From RBG-16-66-20 sp036262835 (GTDB taxonomy: Bacteria > Pseudomonadota > Gammaproteobacteria > Burkholderiales > SG8-39), in the NCBI GenBank assembly GCA_036262835.1, contig DATAID010000085.1, forward strand, positions 1 through 18,124: 18,124 nucleotides of DNA. The letters run 5' to 3'. Below the pieces are notes generated by a model. That model ran no database searches and was not told the DNA's origin. It saw only the letters and a program-made list of their open reading frames with translations. The position numbers and the translations under genes were made by a program. The first letter of the stretch is position 1. Every line of letters begins with the position of its first letter. Shown one piece after another: positions 1 through 6,797 of the stretch.

Positions 1-818
1 ACCCCGTGGTGGACGCTCTTGTGGCAGTTGCGGTCGAGCAGCAGCTTCTCGCCCGGGGCGAGCAGCGTCTGGAAGATCACCTTGTTCGCGGTCGAGGTGC
101 CGTTGGTGGCGAAGAAGGTGCGGCGCGCGCCGAACGCCTTCGCGGCGATGGTCTGCGCCTCGGCGATCACGCCGGTCGGCTCCATCAGCGAATCGAGCAT
201 CGGCACCGACACGGACAGGTCGGCGTCGAAGACGTGCTCGCCCATGAACTCGTAGAAGTCGTTCACCCACGGGCTGCCGCGCAGCGACTCGCCCGACGAG
301 TGCCCGGGCGTGTGCCACGAGTCCTTCGCCATCCAGACGTAGTTCTTGAGCTGGTCGTAGAACGGCGTCCTCGAGCGCTCCTGGATCTGCGCGTTCAGGA
401 TGCGGTACATGCCGCGGTAGTCGCGCTCCTCGCGGTAGAAATAGCCGTCGACCGCCTCGGTGAAGAGCGCATCGACGACGTCGTCCTCCTTCTCCTGCGC
501 GATCAGGATGTAGACGTCGAGCTCCGGGCGAAAGCGCGTGATGCGCTGCACGAGCTCGAGCGCCGACATCTGCAGGCGCTTCTTGCCCTTGCCGTTTCTC
601 GCCGAGAGCGAGTAGAGCTTGTCGTCGGCGATGACCGCCTGGATGTCGCCGTCGGCCTCGATCGCGGCGAGCGCATCGCGCGCGGTGCTCACGCCGCCGA
701 AGACGATGCCGAGTGGATTGTCGAGCGAGCGCGCCGCCGCGTTCAGGCCGCGCAGCAGCTCGCGCAGGACGAGCGGATCGTCCTCGACGACGAGAATCCG
801 GCTGACGGGCTTGGCCAT
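1..818 (-). CDS. Orn/Lys/Arg decarboxylase, N-terminal part (partial, runs off left edge)
   Basis: This is a PLP-dependent fold-type I basic amino acid decarboxylase (OKR_DC_1, PF01276); such enzymes release CO2 from ornithine, lysine or arginine to give polyamines or agmatine. Only the first 272 codons are present. Residues 1-130 form the receiver-like wing domain: RILVVEDDPLV at 7-17 resembles a receiver acidic pocket, and AVIADDKLYS at 61-70 lies where the phospho-acceptor Asp would be. The expected Thr/Ser and Lys positions look like Ala107 and Arg129. The catalytic domain opens with WHTPGHSSGE (168-177) and continues through DADLSVSVPMLDSL, ATNGTSTANK (237-246) and LLDRNCHKSVHHG (260-272), a strong family signature. 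The PLP lysine lies beyond the window. The ATG at 818 follows GAGG (823-826, complement). Substrate specificity cannot be read from this fragment. The gene is divergent from the DUF3579 gene. Confidence 0.93.
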   Translation of the reverse strand, partial: MAKPVSRILVVEDDPLVLRELLRGLNAAARSLDNPLGIVFGGVSTARDALAAIEADGDIQAVIADDKLYSLSARNGKGKKRLQMSALELVQRITRFRPELDVYILIAQEKEDDVVDALFTEAVDGYFYREERDYRGMYRILNAQIQERSRTPFYDQLKNYVWMAKDSWHTPGHSSGESLRGSPWVNDFYEFMGEHVFDADLSVSVPMLDSLMEPTGVIAEAQTIAAKAFGARRTFFATNGTSTANKVIFQTLLAPGEKLLLDRNCHKSVHHG

Positions 819-828
819 GCCGCCTCAG

Positions 829-834
829 TATAAT
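829..834 (+). promoter_or_regulatory. TATAAT -10-like hexamer abutting the DUF3579 start
   Basis: A perfect TATAAT lies only 5 bases before the ATG at 840, and no Shine-Dalgarno is visible between them. If it acts as a -10 element, the transcript would begin at or very near the start codon, that is, leaderless. No good -35 box sits 16-18 bases upstream. The complement of 827-832 reads TATACT, so a minus-strand -10 is also conceivable, but it would start the decarboxylase transcript past its own GAGG ribosome-binding site. Confidence 0.4.
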
Positions 835-839
835 TTCGC

Positions 840-1181
840 ATGCCCGAGCCGGCGGCAGGCGAGGAGGTCGTCGAATTCGTCATCCAGGGCGTGACGCTGG
901 AGGGCAAGCCCTTTCGTCCGAGCGACTGGGCCGAGCGCCTGTGCGGCGTGATGGCCGCGTTCGGCGGCGACCACCGCATGCAGTATTCGCCCTTCGTTCA
1001 TCCGGTGACGGCCAACGGCGTGCGCTGCGTGGTGGTGGACGTGCGGCTCGAGGCGATCGAGCCCATGGCCTACCGGTTCCTGCTCAGCTTCGCGAAGGAC
1101 AACGAATTGAAGACGCGGGATGGCCGCGTCGCGGAGCGCTCCGAGCTCGCGAAACTGCAGCGAGTCGGAGACACCGACTGA
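840..1181 (+). CDS. DUF3579 family protein
   Basis: This is a 113-residue soluble protein recognised as DUF3579, a small family of unknown function found mainly in betaproteobacteria. The diagnostic stretch is EFVIQGVTLEGKPFRPSDWAE, at about residues 12-32, followed by RLCGVM and, later, the conserved MAYRFLLSFAKDNEL segment at about 79-93. There is no signal peptide or membrane segment. The start at 840 fits the usual family length of roughly 100 residues with a short variable N-terminus. It is convergent with rpsT, 27 bases away; from memory, DUF3579 and rpsT are often close together in betaproteobacteria, often with argF. A perfect TATAAT lies 5 bases before the ATG, so the mRNA may be leaderless. 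Biochemical function is unknown. Confidence 0.88.
   Translation: MPEPAAGEEVVEFVIQGVTLEGKPFRPSDWAERLCGVMAAFGGDHRMQYSPFVHPVTANGVRCVVVDVRLEAIEPMAYRFLLSFAKDNELKTRDGRVAERSELAKLQRVGDTD
1163..1179. other. Stem-loop at the 3' end of the DUF3579 gene, facing the rpsT 3' end
   Basis: AGTCGG (1163-1168), loop AGACA, then CCGACT (1174-1179) form a 6-bp stem spanning the last codons and the first base of the stop codon of the DUF3579 gene. On the minus strand it lies about 30 bases past the rpsT stop. No T-tract follows on either strand, so it is not a canonical intrinsic terminator. It might act as an mRNA 3'-end structure for either convergent gene, or be chance. Confidence 0.25.
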
Positions 1182-1208
1182 GACGGGGGAGGGGCCCTGT
1201 CGATTCCT

Positions 1209-1472
1209 TCAGGACATCGCCTTGATGGCGTGGGCGAGCCGGCTCTTGTGGCGCGCAGCCGCGTTCTTGTGCAGCACGCCCTTGGCGGCGACGCGGTCGA
1301 TCACGGCCTGCGAGCGCGCAAGCGCCGCGACGGCGGCCTTCTTGTCGCCTGCCTGGATCGCCTTCTGCACGGTCTTGATCGCGCTCCGAGCGGCGGTGCG
1401 CAGGCTGAAATTGTGGTCGCGGCGCTTGACGGCCTGGCGGGCGCGCTTGCGGGCGGACTTGATGTTGGCCAT
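1209..1472 (-). CDS. rpsT: 30S ribosomal protein S20
   Basis: S20 binds 16S rRNA early in small-subunit assembly. The 87-residue protein matches the usual family length and is highly basic. It begins MANIKSARKRARQAVKRRDH, the typical S20 N-terminus, and continues with RTAARSAIKTVQKAI and a C-terminal KGVLHKNAAARHKSRLA, which is nearly diagnostic. It is predicted to be entirely helical with no membrane segment. The ATG at 1472 is the only sensible start. The gene is divergent from murJ across 50 bases that hold a plausible -10 (complement of 1501-1506, TAGAAT), and convergent with the DUF3579 gene. Confidence 0.98.
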   Translation of the reverse strand: MANIKSARKRARQAVKRRDHNFSLRTAARSAIKTVQKAIQAGDKKAAVAALARSQAVIDRVAAKGVLHKNAAARHKSRLAHAIKAMS

Positions 1473-1500
1473 TGAAATCCCGGGGCGAAAAAAGGCGCGA

Positions 1501-1527
1501 ATTCTAGCATGAAGGCCCGGCCGTGAA
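1501..1527 (-). promoter_or_regulatory. Putative rpsT promoter
   Basis: On the minus strand, TAGAAT (1501-1506) lies 28 bases before the rpsT ATG. TTCACG (1522-1527) lies 15 bases further upstream and matches four of the six -35 consensus positions. The -35 overlaps the murJ start codon, so rpsT transcription would begin inside the divergent gap. This rests on consensus matching only. Confidence 0.4.
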
Positions 1528-3061
1528 CCTCCTGCGCGCGCTCGCCACCGTCAGCAGCCTGACGCTCGTGTCGCGGGTGCTCGGCTTCGTGCGCGACTTC
1601 TTCATCGCCCGCGTGTTCGGGGCGGGCCTGGCGACCGACGCCTTCTTCGTCGCCTTCCGCATCCCCAACCTGCTGCGGCGCCTGTTCGGGGAAGGGGCGT
1701 TCTCGCAGGCCTTCGTGCCGATCCTCTCGGAGTACCGCAACCGGCAGTCGGCGGAGGATACGCGCACGCTCGTCGATTGCGTATCGACCGCGCTTTTTCT
1801 CGCCCTCGTCGTCACCGCGGCGCTCGGCATGGCGGCCGCGCCCCTCATCGTCTACGTGTCGGCGCCGGGCTTCTCGGGCGAGCCGGAAAAGTTCGCGCTC
1901 ACCGCGCTCCTGCTGCGCATCACCTTCCCCTACATCGTCTTCATCTCGCTCGTCGCGCTCGCCGCCGGCGTGCTGAACACCTGGAGCCGCTTCGCGGTGC
2001 CGGCGTTCACCCCCGTGCTCCTGAACGTCTCCTTCATCGCTGCGGCGGCGCTCTTCGCCGAGCGCTTCGACCCGCCGGTGCTCGCGCTCGCCTGGGCGGT
2101 GTTCGCGGGCGGCGTGCTGCAGCTCGCCTTCCAGCTTCCGTTCCTCGCCCGCATCGGCATGCTGCCGCGCTGGCGCCTCGACCTGCGGCACCCGGGCGTG
2201 CGGCGCGTGCTCGGGCTCATGGCGCCCGCCGTCTTCGGGGTGTCGGTGAGCCAGGTCTCGCTCCTCATCAACACGATCTTCGCTTCCTTCCTCGTCACGG
2301 GCAGCGTGTCCTGGCTCTACTACGCCGACCGCCTGATGGAGTTCCCCGCGGGCCTGCTCGGCGCGGCGCTCGGCACGATCCTCCTGCCGAGCCTCTCGAA
2401 GCACCACGCGAGCGGCGCGCCGGAGGCCTACAGCCGCCTTCTCGACTGGGGCCTGCGCCTGACGCTCCTGCTCGCGCTGCCCGCGGCGGTTGCACTCGCC
2501 GTGCTCGCGATTCCGCTCATCGCGACGCTCTTTCACTACGGGAAATTCGGCATCGAGGACGCCTGGATGACGCGCCAGGCGCTCGTCGCCTACAGCGTGG
2601 GGCTGCTCGGCATGATCCTCGTCAAGGTGCTCGCGCCCGGCTTCTATGCGCGCCAGAACATCGCCACCCCGGTGAAAATCGGCATCGCCACGCTCGCCGC
2701 GACGCAGCTCATGAACCTCGCCTTCATCGTGCCCTTCCGGCACGCGGGCCTCGCGCTCGCCATCGGCCTGGGCGCGTGCCTGAACGCCCTCTTTCTTTTT
2801 CTGTCGCTTAGAAAGCAGGGCATCTATCGCCCGCAGCCGGGATGGGGCGTCTTCACGATCAAGGTCATCGTTGCCACGGCCGTGATGTGCGCCGCGCTTT
2901 TCTTCGCGATGGGCTCCGCCGAGCGCTGGCTCGCGGCGGGCTGGCAGTGGAAAGTCGGCAGGCTGGCGGGGCTTGTGCTCCTCGGAGCCGCGGCGTACGG
3001 TGCCTGCTTGCTGCTGCTCGGATTTCGCTTGAAGGATTTCTTTCACAAGGCCGCCGATTAG
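1523..3061 (+). CDS. murJ: Lipid II flippase MurJ (MviN)
   Basis: MurJ is an inner-membrane MOP-superfamily flippase that moves lipid II to the periplasmic face for peptidoglycan synthesis. The 512-residue protein matches the family length and has about 14 hydrophobic segments. The residues essential in E. coli MurJ are present at identical numbers: Arg18 and Arg24 (LVSRVLGFVRDFF), Asp39 (ATDAFFVAF), Arg52 (LLRRLFGEGAF) and Arg270 (LYYADRLMEFP). This supports both function and start. The start is GTG at 1523; GAAGG at 1511-1515 gives a 7-base spacing. The stop TAG at 3059-3061 is followed after 7 bases by the SirB1-like gene, so the two are probably co-transcribed. The C-terminal transmembrane pair after residue 430 is less conserved, as is usual. 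Confidence 0.97.
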   Translation: MNLLRALATVSSLTLVSRVLGFVRDFFIARVFGAGLATDAFFVAFRIPNLLRRLFGEGAFSQAFVPILSEYRNRQSAEDTRTLVDCVSTALFLALVVTAALGMAAAPLIVYVSAPGFSGEPEKFALTALLLRITFPYIVFISLVALAAGVLNTWSRFAVPAFTPVLLNVSFIAAAALFAERFDPPVLALAWAVFAGGVLQLAFQLPFLARIGMLPRWRLDLRHPGVRRVLGLMAPAVFGVSVSQVSLLINTIFASFLVTGSVSWLYYADRLMEFPAGLLGAALGTILLPSLSKHHASGAPEAYSRLLDWGLRLTLLLALPAAVALAVLAIPLIATLFHYGKFGIEDAWMTRQALVAYSVGLLGMILVKVLAPGFYARQNIATPVKIGIATLAATQLMNLAFIVPFRHAGLALAIGLGACLNALFLFLSLRKQGIYRPQPGWGVFTIKVIVATAVMCAALFFAMGSAERWLAAGWQWKVGRLAGLVLLGAAAYGACLLLLGFRLKDFFHKAAD

Positions 3062-3068
3062 GAAATCG

Positions 3069-3923
3069 ATGACGAGCGAGCTCAGTCAATTCAGCGAGCT
3101 GCTGTCGCAGGAAGACGACAGGATCGATCTCGCGCGCGCCTGCCTGCGCATCGCCGAGGACGCCTATCCGGGGCTCGATGTCGAAGGCTACATCGGCGAG
3201 ATCGACCGCCTCGCCAAGCGGCTGCGCGCGCGCCTCGCGCTGGACGCGGCGCCGGAAGAGCGCGTGGTCGCGCTCAACGAATTTCTCTACGACGATCTCG
3301 GCTTCTCGGGCAACACCCAGAACTACTACGATCCGCGCAATTCGTACCTGAACGAGGTCCTCGACCGGCGCACCGGCATCCCGATCACGCTCTCGATCCT
3401 GTACATGGAGATGGGCCGGCGCATCGACCTCGAGTTCCAGGGCGTGTCCTTTCCCGGCCATTTCCTCGTGCGCCTGCGCGTGCGCGGCGGCATGCTCGTG
3501 CTCGATCCTTTTTCGGGCGGCACGCCCCAGTCCGAGGAGGAGTTGCGCGAGCGCCTGAAGCGGGTCATTCCGCGCGGCGCGACGGGGGGCATCCCGGTCG
3601 CCGACCTGCCGCTCGACCAGTTCCTCGAGCCCGCGAGCAAGCGGCAGATCCTCGCCCGGGTGCTGCGCAACCTGAAGGGGGTTTACCGCGAGACCGACAA
3701 GCCCGAGCGGCTGCTCGAGGTGCTTAACCGCATGATCATCGTCGCGCCGGAGGCGGCCGCCGAGCTGCGCGATCGCGGCATGGTGTACCAGCGGCTCGAG
3801 TGCTGGCGGCCGGCGTTGAAGGACCTGGCCGACTATCTCGAGCGCGAGCCTGACGCCTCCGACATCGACGAAGTGCGCGCCAAGATGGTGGAGCTATCGG
3901 CGCGCTGTGCGCGCCTGAACTAG
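3069..3923 (+). CDS. SirB1 family / transglutaminase-like protein with C-terminal TPR
   Basis: This 284-residue soluble protein has two parts. Residues about 40-190 match the SirB1/Transglut_core2 domain (PF13369), with NEFLYDDLGFSGN at about 69-81, NYYDPRNSYLNEVLDRRTGI and ITLSILYMEMGRR, then GVSFPGHFLVRL. The conserved His in FPGHF lies where a transglutaminase-like catalytic His would be, but the expected Cys is replaced in the SYLNEVL segment, as is common in this group, so catalysis is doubtful. Residues about 200-280 are TPR-like helices (NLKGVYRETDKPERLLEVLNR, then MVYQRLECWRPALKDLADYLE). It follows murJ by 7 bases, and its SD-like AGGAAA (3060-3065) overlaps the murJ stop. SirB1 was named from Salmonella invasion-gene regulation, but the molecular role of the family is not established. 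Confidence 0.88.
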   Translation: MTSELSQFSELLSQEDDRIDLARACLRIAEDAYPGLDVEGYIGEIDRLAKRLRARLALDAAPEERVVALNEFLYDDLGFSGNTQNYYDPRNSYLNEVLDRRTGIPITLSILYMEMGRRIDLEFQGVSFPGHFLVRLRVRGGMLVLDPFSGGTPQSEEELRERLKRVIPRGATGGIPVADLPLDQFLEPASKRQILARVLRNLKGVYRETDKPERLLEVLNRMIIVAPEAAAELRDRGMVYQRLECWRPALKDLADYLEREPDASDIDEVRAKMVELSARCARLN

Positions 3924-3978
3924 CCGCGCCTCGCTCGAAACTGACAAAACCTGTCCTCTTGCCCGGCGGCAATGGGGC

Positions 3979-3984
3979 TACAAT
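3979..3984 (+). promoter_or_regulatory. Putative -10 of the TRAP binding-protein promoter
   Basis: TACAAT at 3979-3984, in the context GGGCTACAATCC, is a good -10 in the 92-base gap before dctP. The -35 is weak (CTCTTG at 3956-3961 with a 17-base spacer). A small inverted repeat, GACA-AAACC-TGTC (3943-3955), lies just upstream and could be an operator half-site pair, but 4-bp arms are weak evidence. Confidence 0.4.
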
Positions 3985-4006
3985 CCCCGCTCTTTCCAAG
4001 ACGGGG
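3985..4006 (+). other. Stem-loop in the dctP leader
   Basis: CCCCG (3985-3989), a bulged C, then TCTT (3991-3994) pair with AAGA (3998-4001) and CGGGG (4002-4006) around a TCC loop. The 3' arm contains the G-rich stretch (GGGGG, 4003-4007) that would act as the ribosome-binding site for the ATG at 4016, so folding could mask translation initiation. If transcription starts about 7 bases after the -10, part of the 5' arm is not transcribed, which weakens the case. Confidence 0.25.
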
Positions 4007-4015
4007 GTTCCCTTA

Positions 4016-5110
4016 ATGAAACGCAGGACGTTCCTCAAGTCGGCGGCCGCGGGAGTCGCGGCCGGTACGGTCGCCGCGCCGGCGATCGCGCAGTCGCAAC
4101 CGACCATCCAGTGGCGCATGGCGACCAGCTGGTCCAAGAGCCTCGACACGCTCTTCGGCGGCGCCGAGCAGATTTGCAAGCGCGTCGGCGAGATCACCGA
4201 CGGCAAGTTCACCATCCGGCCCTTCGCCGCGGGCGAGATCGTCCCCGGGCTGCAGGTGCTCGATGCCGCCCAGGCCGGCACCGTGGAGTGCGGTCACACC
4301 GCCCCGTATTACTACTTCGGCAAGGATCCGGCGTTCGCTTTCGGCACCGCCATCTGCTTCGGCGGCAATACGCGCCAGCAGGCGGCCTGGTGGCTTTTCG
4401 GCGGCGGCCGGGAGGCGATGGCGCCGCTTTTCAAGGACTACGGCGTCGTTTCGATTCTCTCCGGCAACACCAACTGCCAGATGGGCGGCTGGTACCGCAA
4501 GGAGATCAAGTCGGTCGCCGACCTGAAGGGCGTCAAGATGCGCATCGGCGGGATGGCGGGCCTCATCATGGCGAAGCTCGGCGTGGTGCCGCAGCAGCTC
4601 GCTGCGCCCGACATCTATCCGGCGCTCGAGAAAGGCACCGTGGACGCGGCCGAGTGGGTGGGTCCGTATGACGACGAGAAGCTCGGCTTCAACAAGGTGG
4701 CCCCCTACTACTACACGCCGGGCTTCTGGGAAGGCGGCCCGATGCTGCACACGCTCGTGAACGAGAAGAAGTGGGCGGAGCTGCCGAAGGCCTACCAGGC
4801 CGCGCTGGAGGCGGCCTGCGGCGAGTGCCAGACCTGGATGCCGGCGAAGTACGATGCTCAGAACCCGGACGCGATGAAGCGCCTGATCGCGGGCGGCACC
4901 AAGCTGCGCGCATTCCCGCGCGCGGTGCTCGAGGCGGCCGAGAAGGCGGCCTACGAGGTCTACGGCGAGATGAGCGCGAAGAGCGCGCACTGGAAGCGCA
5001 TCTACCCGCAGTGGAAGAAGTTCCGCGACGAGCAGATCCAGTGGTTCCGGGTCGCCGAAGGCACCTACGACAACTACCTGTCGAACAGCAAGCTCGCCTC
5101 CAAGGGCTAG
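4016..5110 (+). CDS. dctP: TRAP transporter substrate-binding protein, TakP/FcbT1-like, Tat-exported
   Basis: This 364-residue periplasmic receptor captures an organic acid and delivers it to a DctQM membrane unit. Residues 1-26 (MKRRTFLKSAAAGVAAG...AIAQ) are a Tat signal: twin Arg with FLK, then an AxA-type cleavage site. The mature start QWRMATSWSKSLDTLFGGAE and the later EWVGPYDDEKLGF place it in the mannitol/chloroaromatic/2-oxo acid group (COG4663). Gln155, Arg176 (GVKMRIGG), Glu213 and Trp214 sit one residue away from positions I recall as the Na+ and 2-oxo acid carboxylate ligands in Rhodobacter TakP (156, 177, 214, 215). A carboxylate, perhaps a 2-oxo acid, is therefore the likely ligand. 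The frame is open back to a TTG at 3959, but the Tat signal fixes the ATG at 4016. It is convergent with dctM and shares a terminator with it. Confidence 0.94.
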   Translation: MKRRTFLKSAAAGVAAGTVAAPAIAQSQPTIQWRMATSWSKSLDTLFGGAEQICKRVGEITDGKFTIRPFAAGEIVPGLQVLDAAQAGTVECGHTAPYYYFGKDPAFAFGTAICFGGNTRQQAAWWLFGGGREAMAPLFKDYGVVSILSGNTNCQMGGWYRKEIKSVADLKGVKMRIGGMAGLIMAKLGVVPQQLAAPDIYPALEKGTVDAAEWVGPYDDEKLGFNKVAPYYYTPGFWEGGPMLHTLVNEKKWAELPKAYQAALEAACGECQTWMPAKYDAQNPDAMKRLIAGGTKLRAFPRAVLEAAEKAAYEVYGEMSAKSAHWKRIYPQWKKFRDEQIQWFRVAEGTYDNYLSNSKLASKG

Positions 5111-5131
5111 CGTTCCGCGCGACGCCTTGGA

Positions 5132-5161
5132 AAAAAAGCCCCGCCTCGGCGGGGCTTTTTT
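5132..5161. terminator. Bidirectional intrinsic terminator between dctP and dctM
   Basis: An A-run (5132-5137), GCCCCGC (5138-5144), a CTCG tetraloop, GCGGGGC (5149-5155) and a T-run (5156-5161) form a GC-rich 7-bp stem flanked by six A/T pairs. Each strand therefore has a hairpin followed by a U-tract. It lies 21 bases past the dctP stop and overlaps the dctM stop codon (TAA, complement of 5160-5162), so it can end both convergent transcripts. Confidence 0.9.
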
Positions 5162-6797
5162 ATTTCTTGAAGAGCTTTTCCAGCTCGTCCTCGGCCTCGG
5201 GCTTCTTCTCGGCCTTGTCGGGCTCGGCGCCCGGCACGGCCGGCGCCTCCTCGGTCGGCACGATGATCTGCACCTTGCTCGGATCGATGTCGCTCGGCTT
5301 GTCGAGGAACGCGGTCACGAGCTGCGGCCAGGCGATGACGATGCCCACCATGAGGATCTGCAGCAGCACCCAGGGAATCGCGCCCCAGTAGATGGACGAG
5401 CTTTTCACCTCCTTCGGCGCGATGCCTCGCAGGTAAAAGAGCGCGAAGCCGAAGGGTGGGTGCATGAAGGACGTCTGCATGTTCACGCACAGCAGTACGC
5501 CGAACCAGATGAGGTCGATGCCGAGCTTGGCCGCAACCGGCGCGAGCAGGGGGATGATGATGAACGCGATCTCGAAGAAGTCGAGGAAGAAGGCGAGGAA
5601 GAAGACGAAGAGGTTGACGAAGATCAGGAACCCGACCTTCCCGCCGGGCAGATGCGACAGGAGGTGCTCGATCCACAGGTCGCCGTCCACGCCGCGGAAG
5701 ACGAGCGTGAAGATGGTCGAGCCGATCAGGATGTAGATCACCATCGCGGTGATGCGCATCGTCGATTGGGACGCCTGCGCGATGAGGTTCCTCAACTCCT
5801 TGATCGCGACGGCCTCCCACATGACGAGCGCAAGGCCGATGTAGAAGACGATGAAGAGCGGGATGCGCACGGCCTGGAAGATCGCTCCGTTGGGCAGGAG
5901 CGCGAGCGAGCCCGCCAGCACGATCGCCGCGCCGCCCACCCAGGCCGCGATCTTGCCGCGGCGCGAGAACTCCTTGCGATGCACGACGGCGAGCACCACC
6001 GCGCCGACCATGCCCATCGCGCCGCCCTCGGTCGGGGTCGCGAGGCCGAGGAAGATCGTCCCGAGCACGAGGAAAATGAGGACGAGCGAGGGGATGATGC
6101 CCCACAGGCATCGCTTGACGAGCGGCCAGCCGGTCATAGTGCGGGCCGAGGGCGGAATGCCCGGGACCCATTCAGGCTTGAAGATGCTGACGCCGAGCGT
6201 GTAGGCGGAAAAGAGAACGACCTGCATGAGGCTCGGGCCCCAGGCGCCCGCGTACATGTCGCCCACCGAGCGGCCGAGCTGGTCGGCGAGCACGATGAGG
6301 ACGAGGGAGGGTGGGATGAGCTGCGTGATCGTGCCCGAGGCCGCGATCACGCCGGTTGCGTAGCGCATGTCGTAGCCGTAGCGCATCATGACCGGGAGCG
6401 AGATGAGGCCCATCGCGATGACAGAGGCGGCCACCGTGCCGGTGATCGCGCCGAGGATCGCACCCACGACGATGACGGCGTAGCCCAGGCCCCCGCGCAC
6501 CGGGCCGAAGAGCTGGCCCAGGCCGTCCAGCAAGTCCTCGGCCAGTCCGCAGCGCTCGAGGATTGCGCCCATGAGTGTGAAGAACGGGATCGCGAGGAGC
6601 GTGTCGTTGGAGAGGATGCCGTAGACGCGCTCGGGCAAGGCCTGCATCAGGCTGAAGTCGAAGTAGTGCGCGTCGATCGCGATGAAGCCGAAGAAAAGGC
6701 CCACCGCGGCGAGCGAGAACGACACCGGGTAGCCGAGCAGCATGAAGGCCACGAGGCCCCCGAACATGAGGGGCGCCATCATCTCGTGCGAAATCAT
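5160..6797 (-). CDS. dctM: TRAP transporter large membrane subunit
   Basis: This is the ion-coupled translocation subunit of a TRAP uptake system, in the inner membrane. At 545 residues it is longer than the common DctM of about 430 but fits the larger FcbT3-type group (COG4664), which carries extra hydrophobic segments in the middle (about residues 280-360 here). Typical motifs are AIPFFTLMGAILERCGLAEDLLD at about 70-92, GLGYAVIVVGAILGAITGTVAAS, GTITQLIPPSLVLIVLADQLG and ATPTEGGAMGMVGA. The last 45 residues or so are a charged, Pro/Glu/Lys-rich tail (PTEEAPAVPGAEPDKAEKK), presumably cytoplasmic, with no obvious function. The start ATG at 6797 overlaps the dctQ stop as ATGA. The reading frame is open further upstream to about 7172, but that part is shadow of dctQ. 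The stop codon lies inside the shared terminator. Confidence 0.95.
   Translation of the reverse strand: MISHEMMAPLMFGGLVAFMLLGYPVSFSLAAVGLFFGFIAIDAHYFDFSLMQALPERVYGILSNDTLLAIPFFTLMGAILERCGLAEDLLDGLGQLFGPVRGGLGYAVIVVGAILGAITGTVAASVIAMGLISLPVMMRYGYDMRYATGVIAASGTITQLIPPSLVLIVLADQLGRSVGDMYAGAWGPSLMQVVLFSAYTLGVSIFKPEWVPGIPPSARTMTGWPLVKRCLWGIIPSLVLIFLVLGTIFLGLATPTEGGAMGMVGAVVLAVVHRKEFSRRGKIAAWVGGAAIVLAGSLALLPNGAIFQAVRIPLFIVFYIGLALVMWEAVAIKELRNLIAQASQSTMRITAMVIYILIGSTIFTLVFRGVDGDLWIEHLLSHLPGGKVGFLIFVNLFVFFLAFFLDFFEIAFIIIPLLAPVAAKLGIDLIWFGVLLCVNMQTSFMHPPFGFALFYLRGIAPKEVKSSSIYWGAIPWVLLQILMVGIVIAWPQLVTAFLDKPSDIDPSKVQIIVPTEEAPAVPGAEPDKAEKKPEAEDELEKLFKK

Noticed and set aside
1301..3046. Long minus-strand open frame opposite murJ (581 codons)
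   Set aside because: It lies opposite rpsT/murJ, is Arg/Glu/His-rich with no domain, and is the typical shadow of GC-rich coding DNA. The murJ frame has invariant catalytic residues.
3959..4015. Earlier TTG start for the TRAP binding protein
   Set aside because: It would place 19 residues before the twin-arginine signal and start upstream of the likely -10 element.
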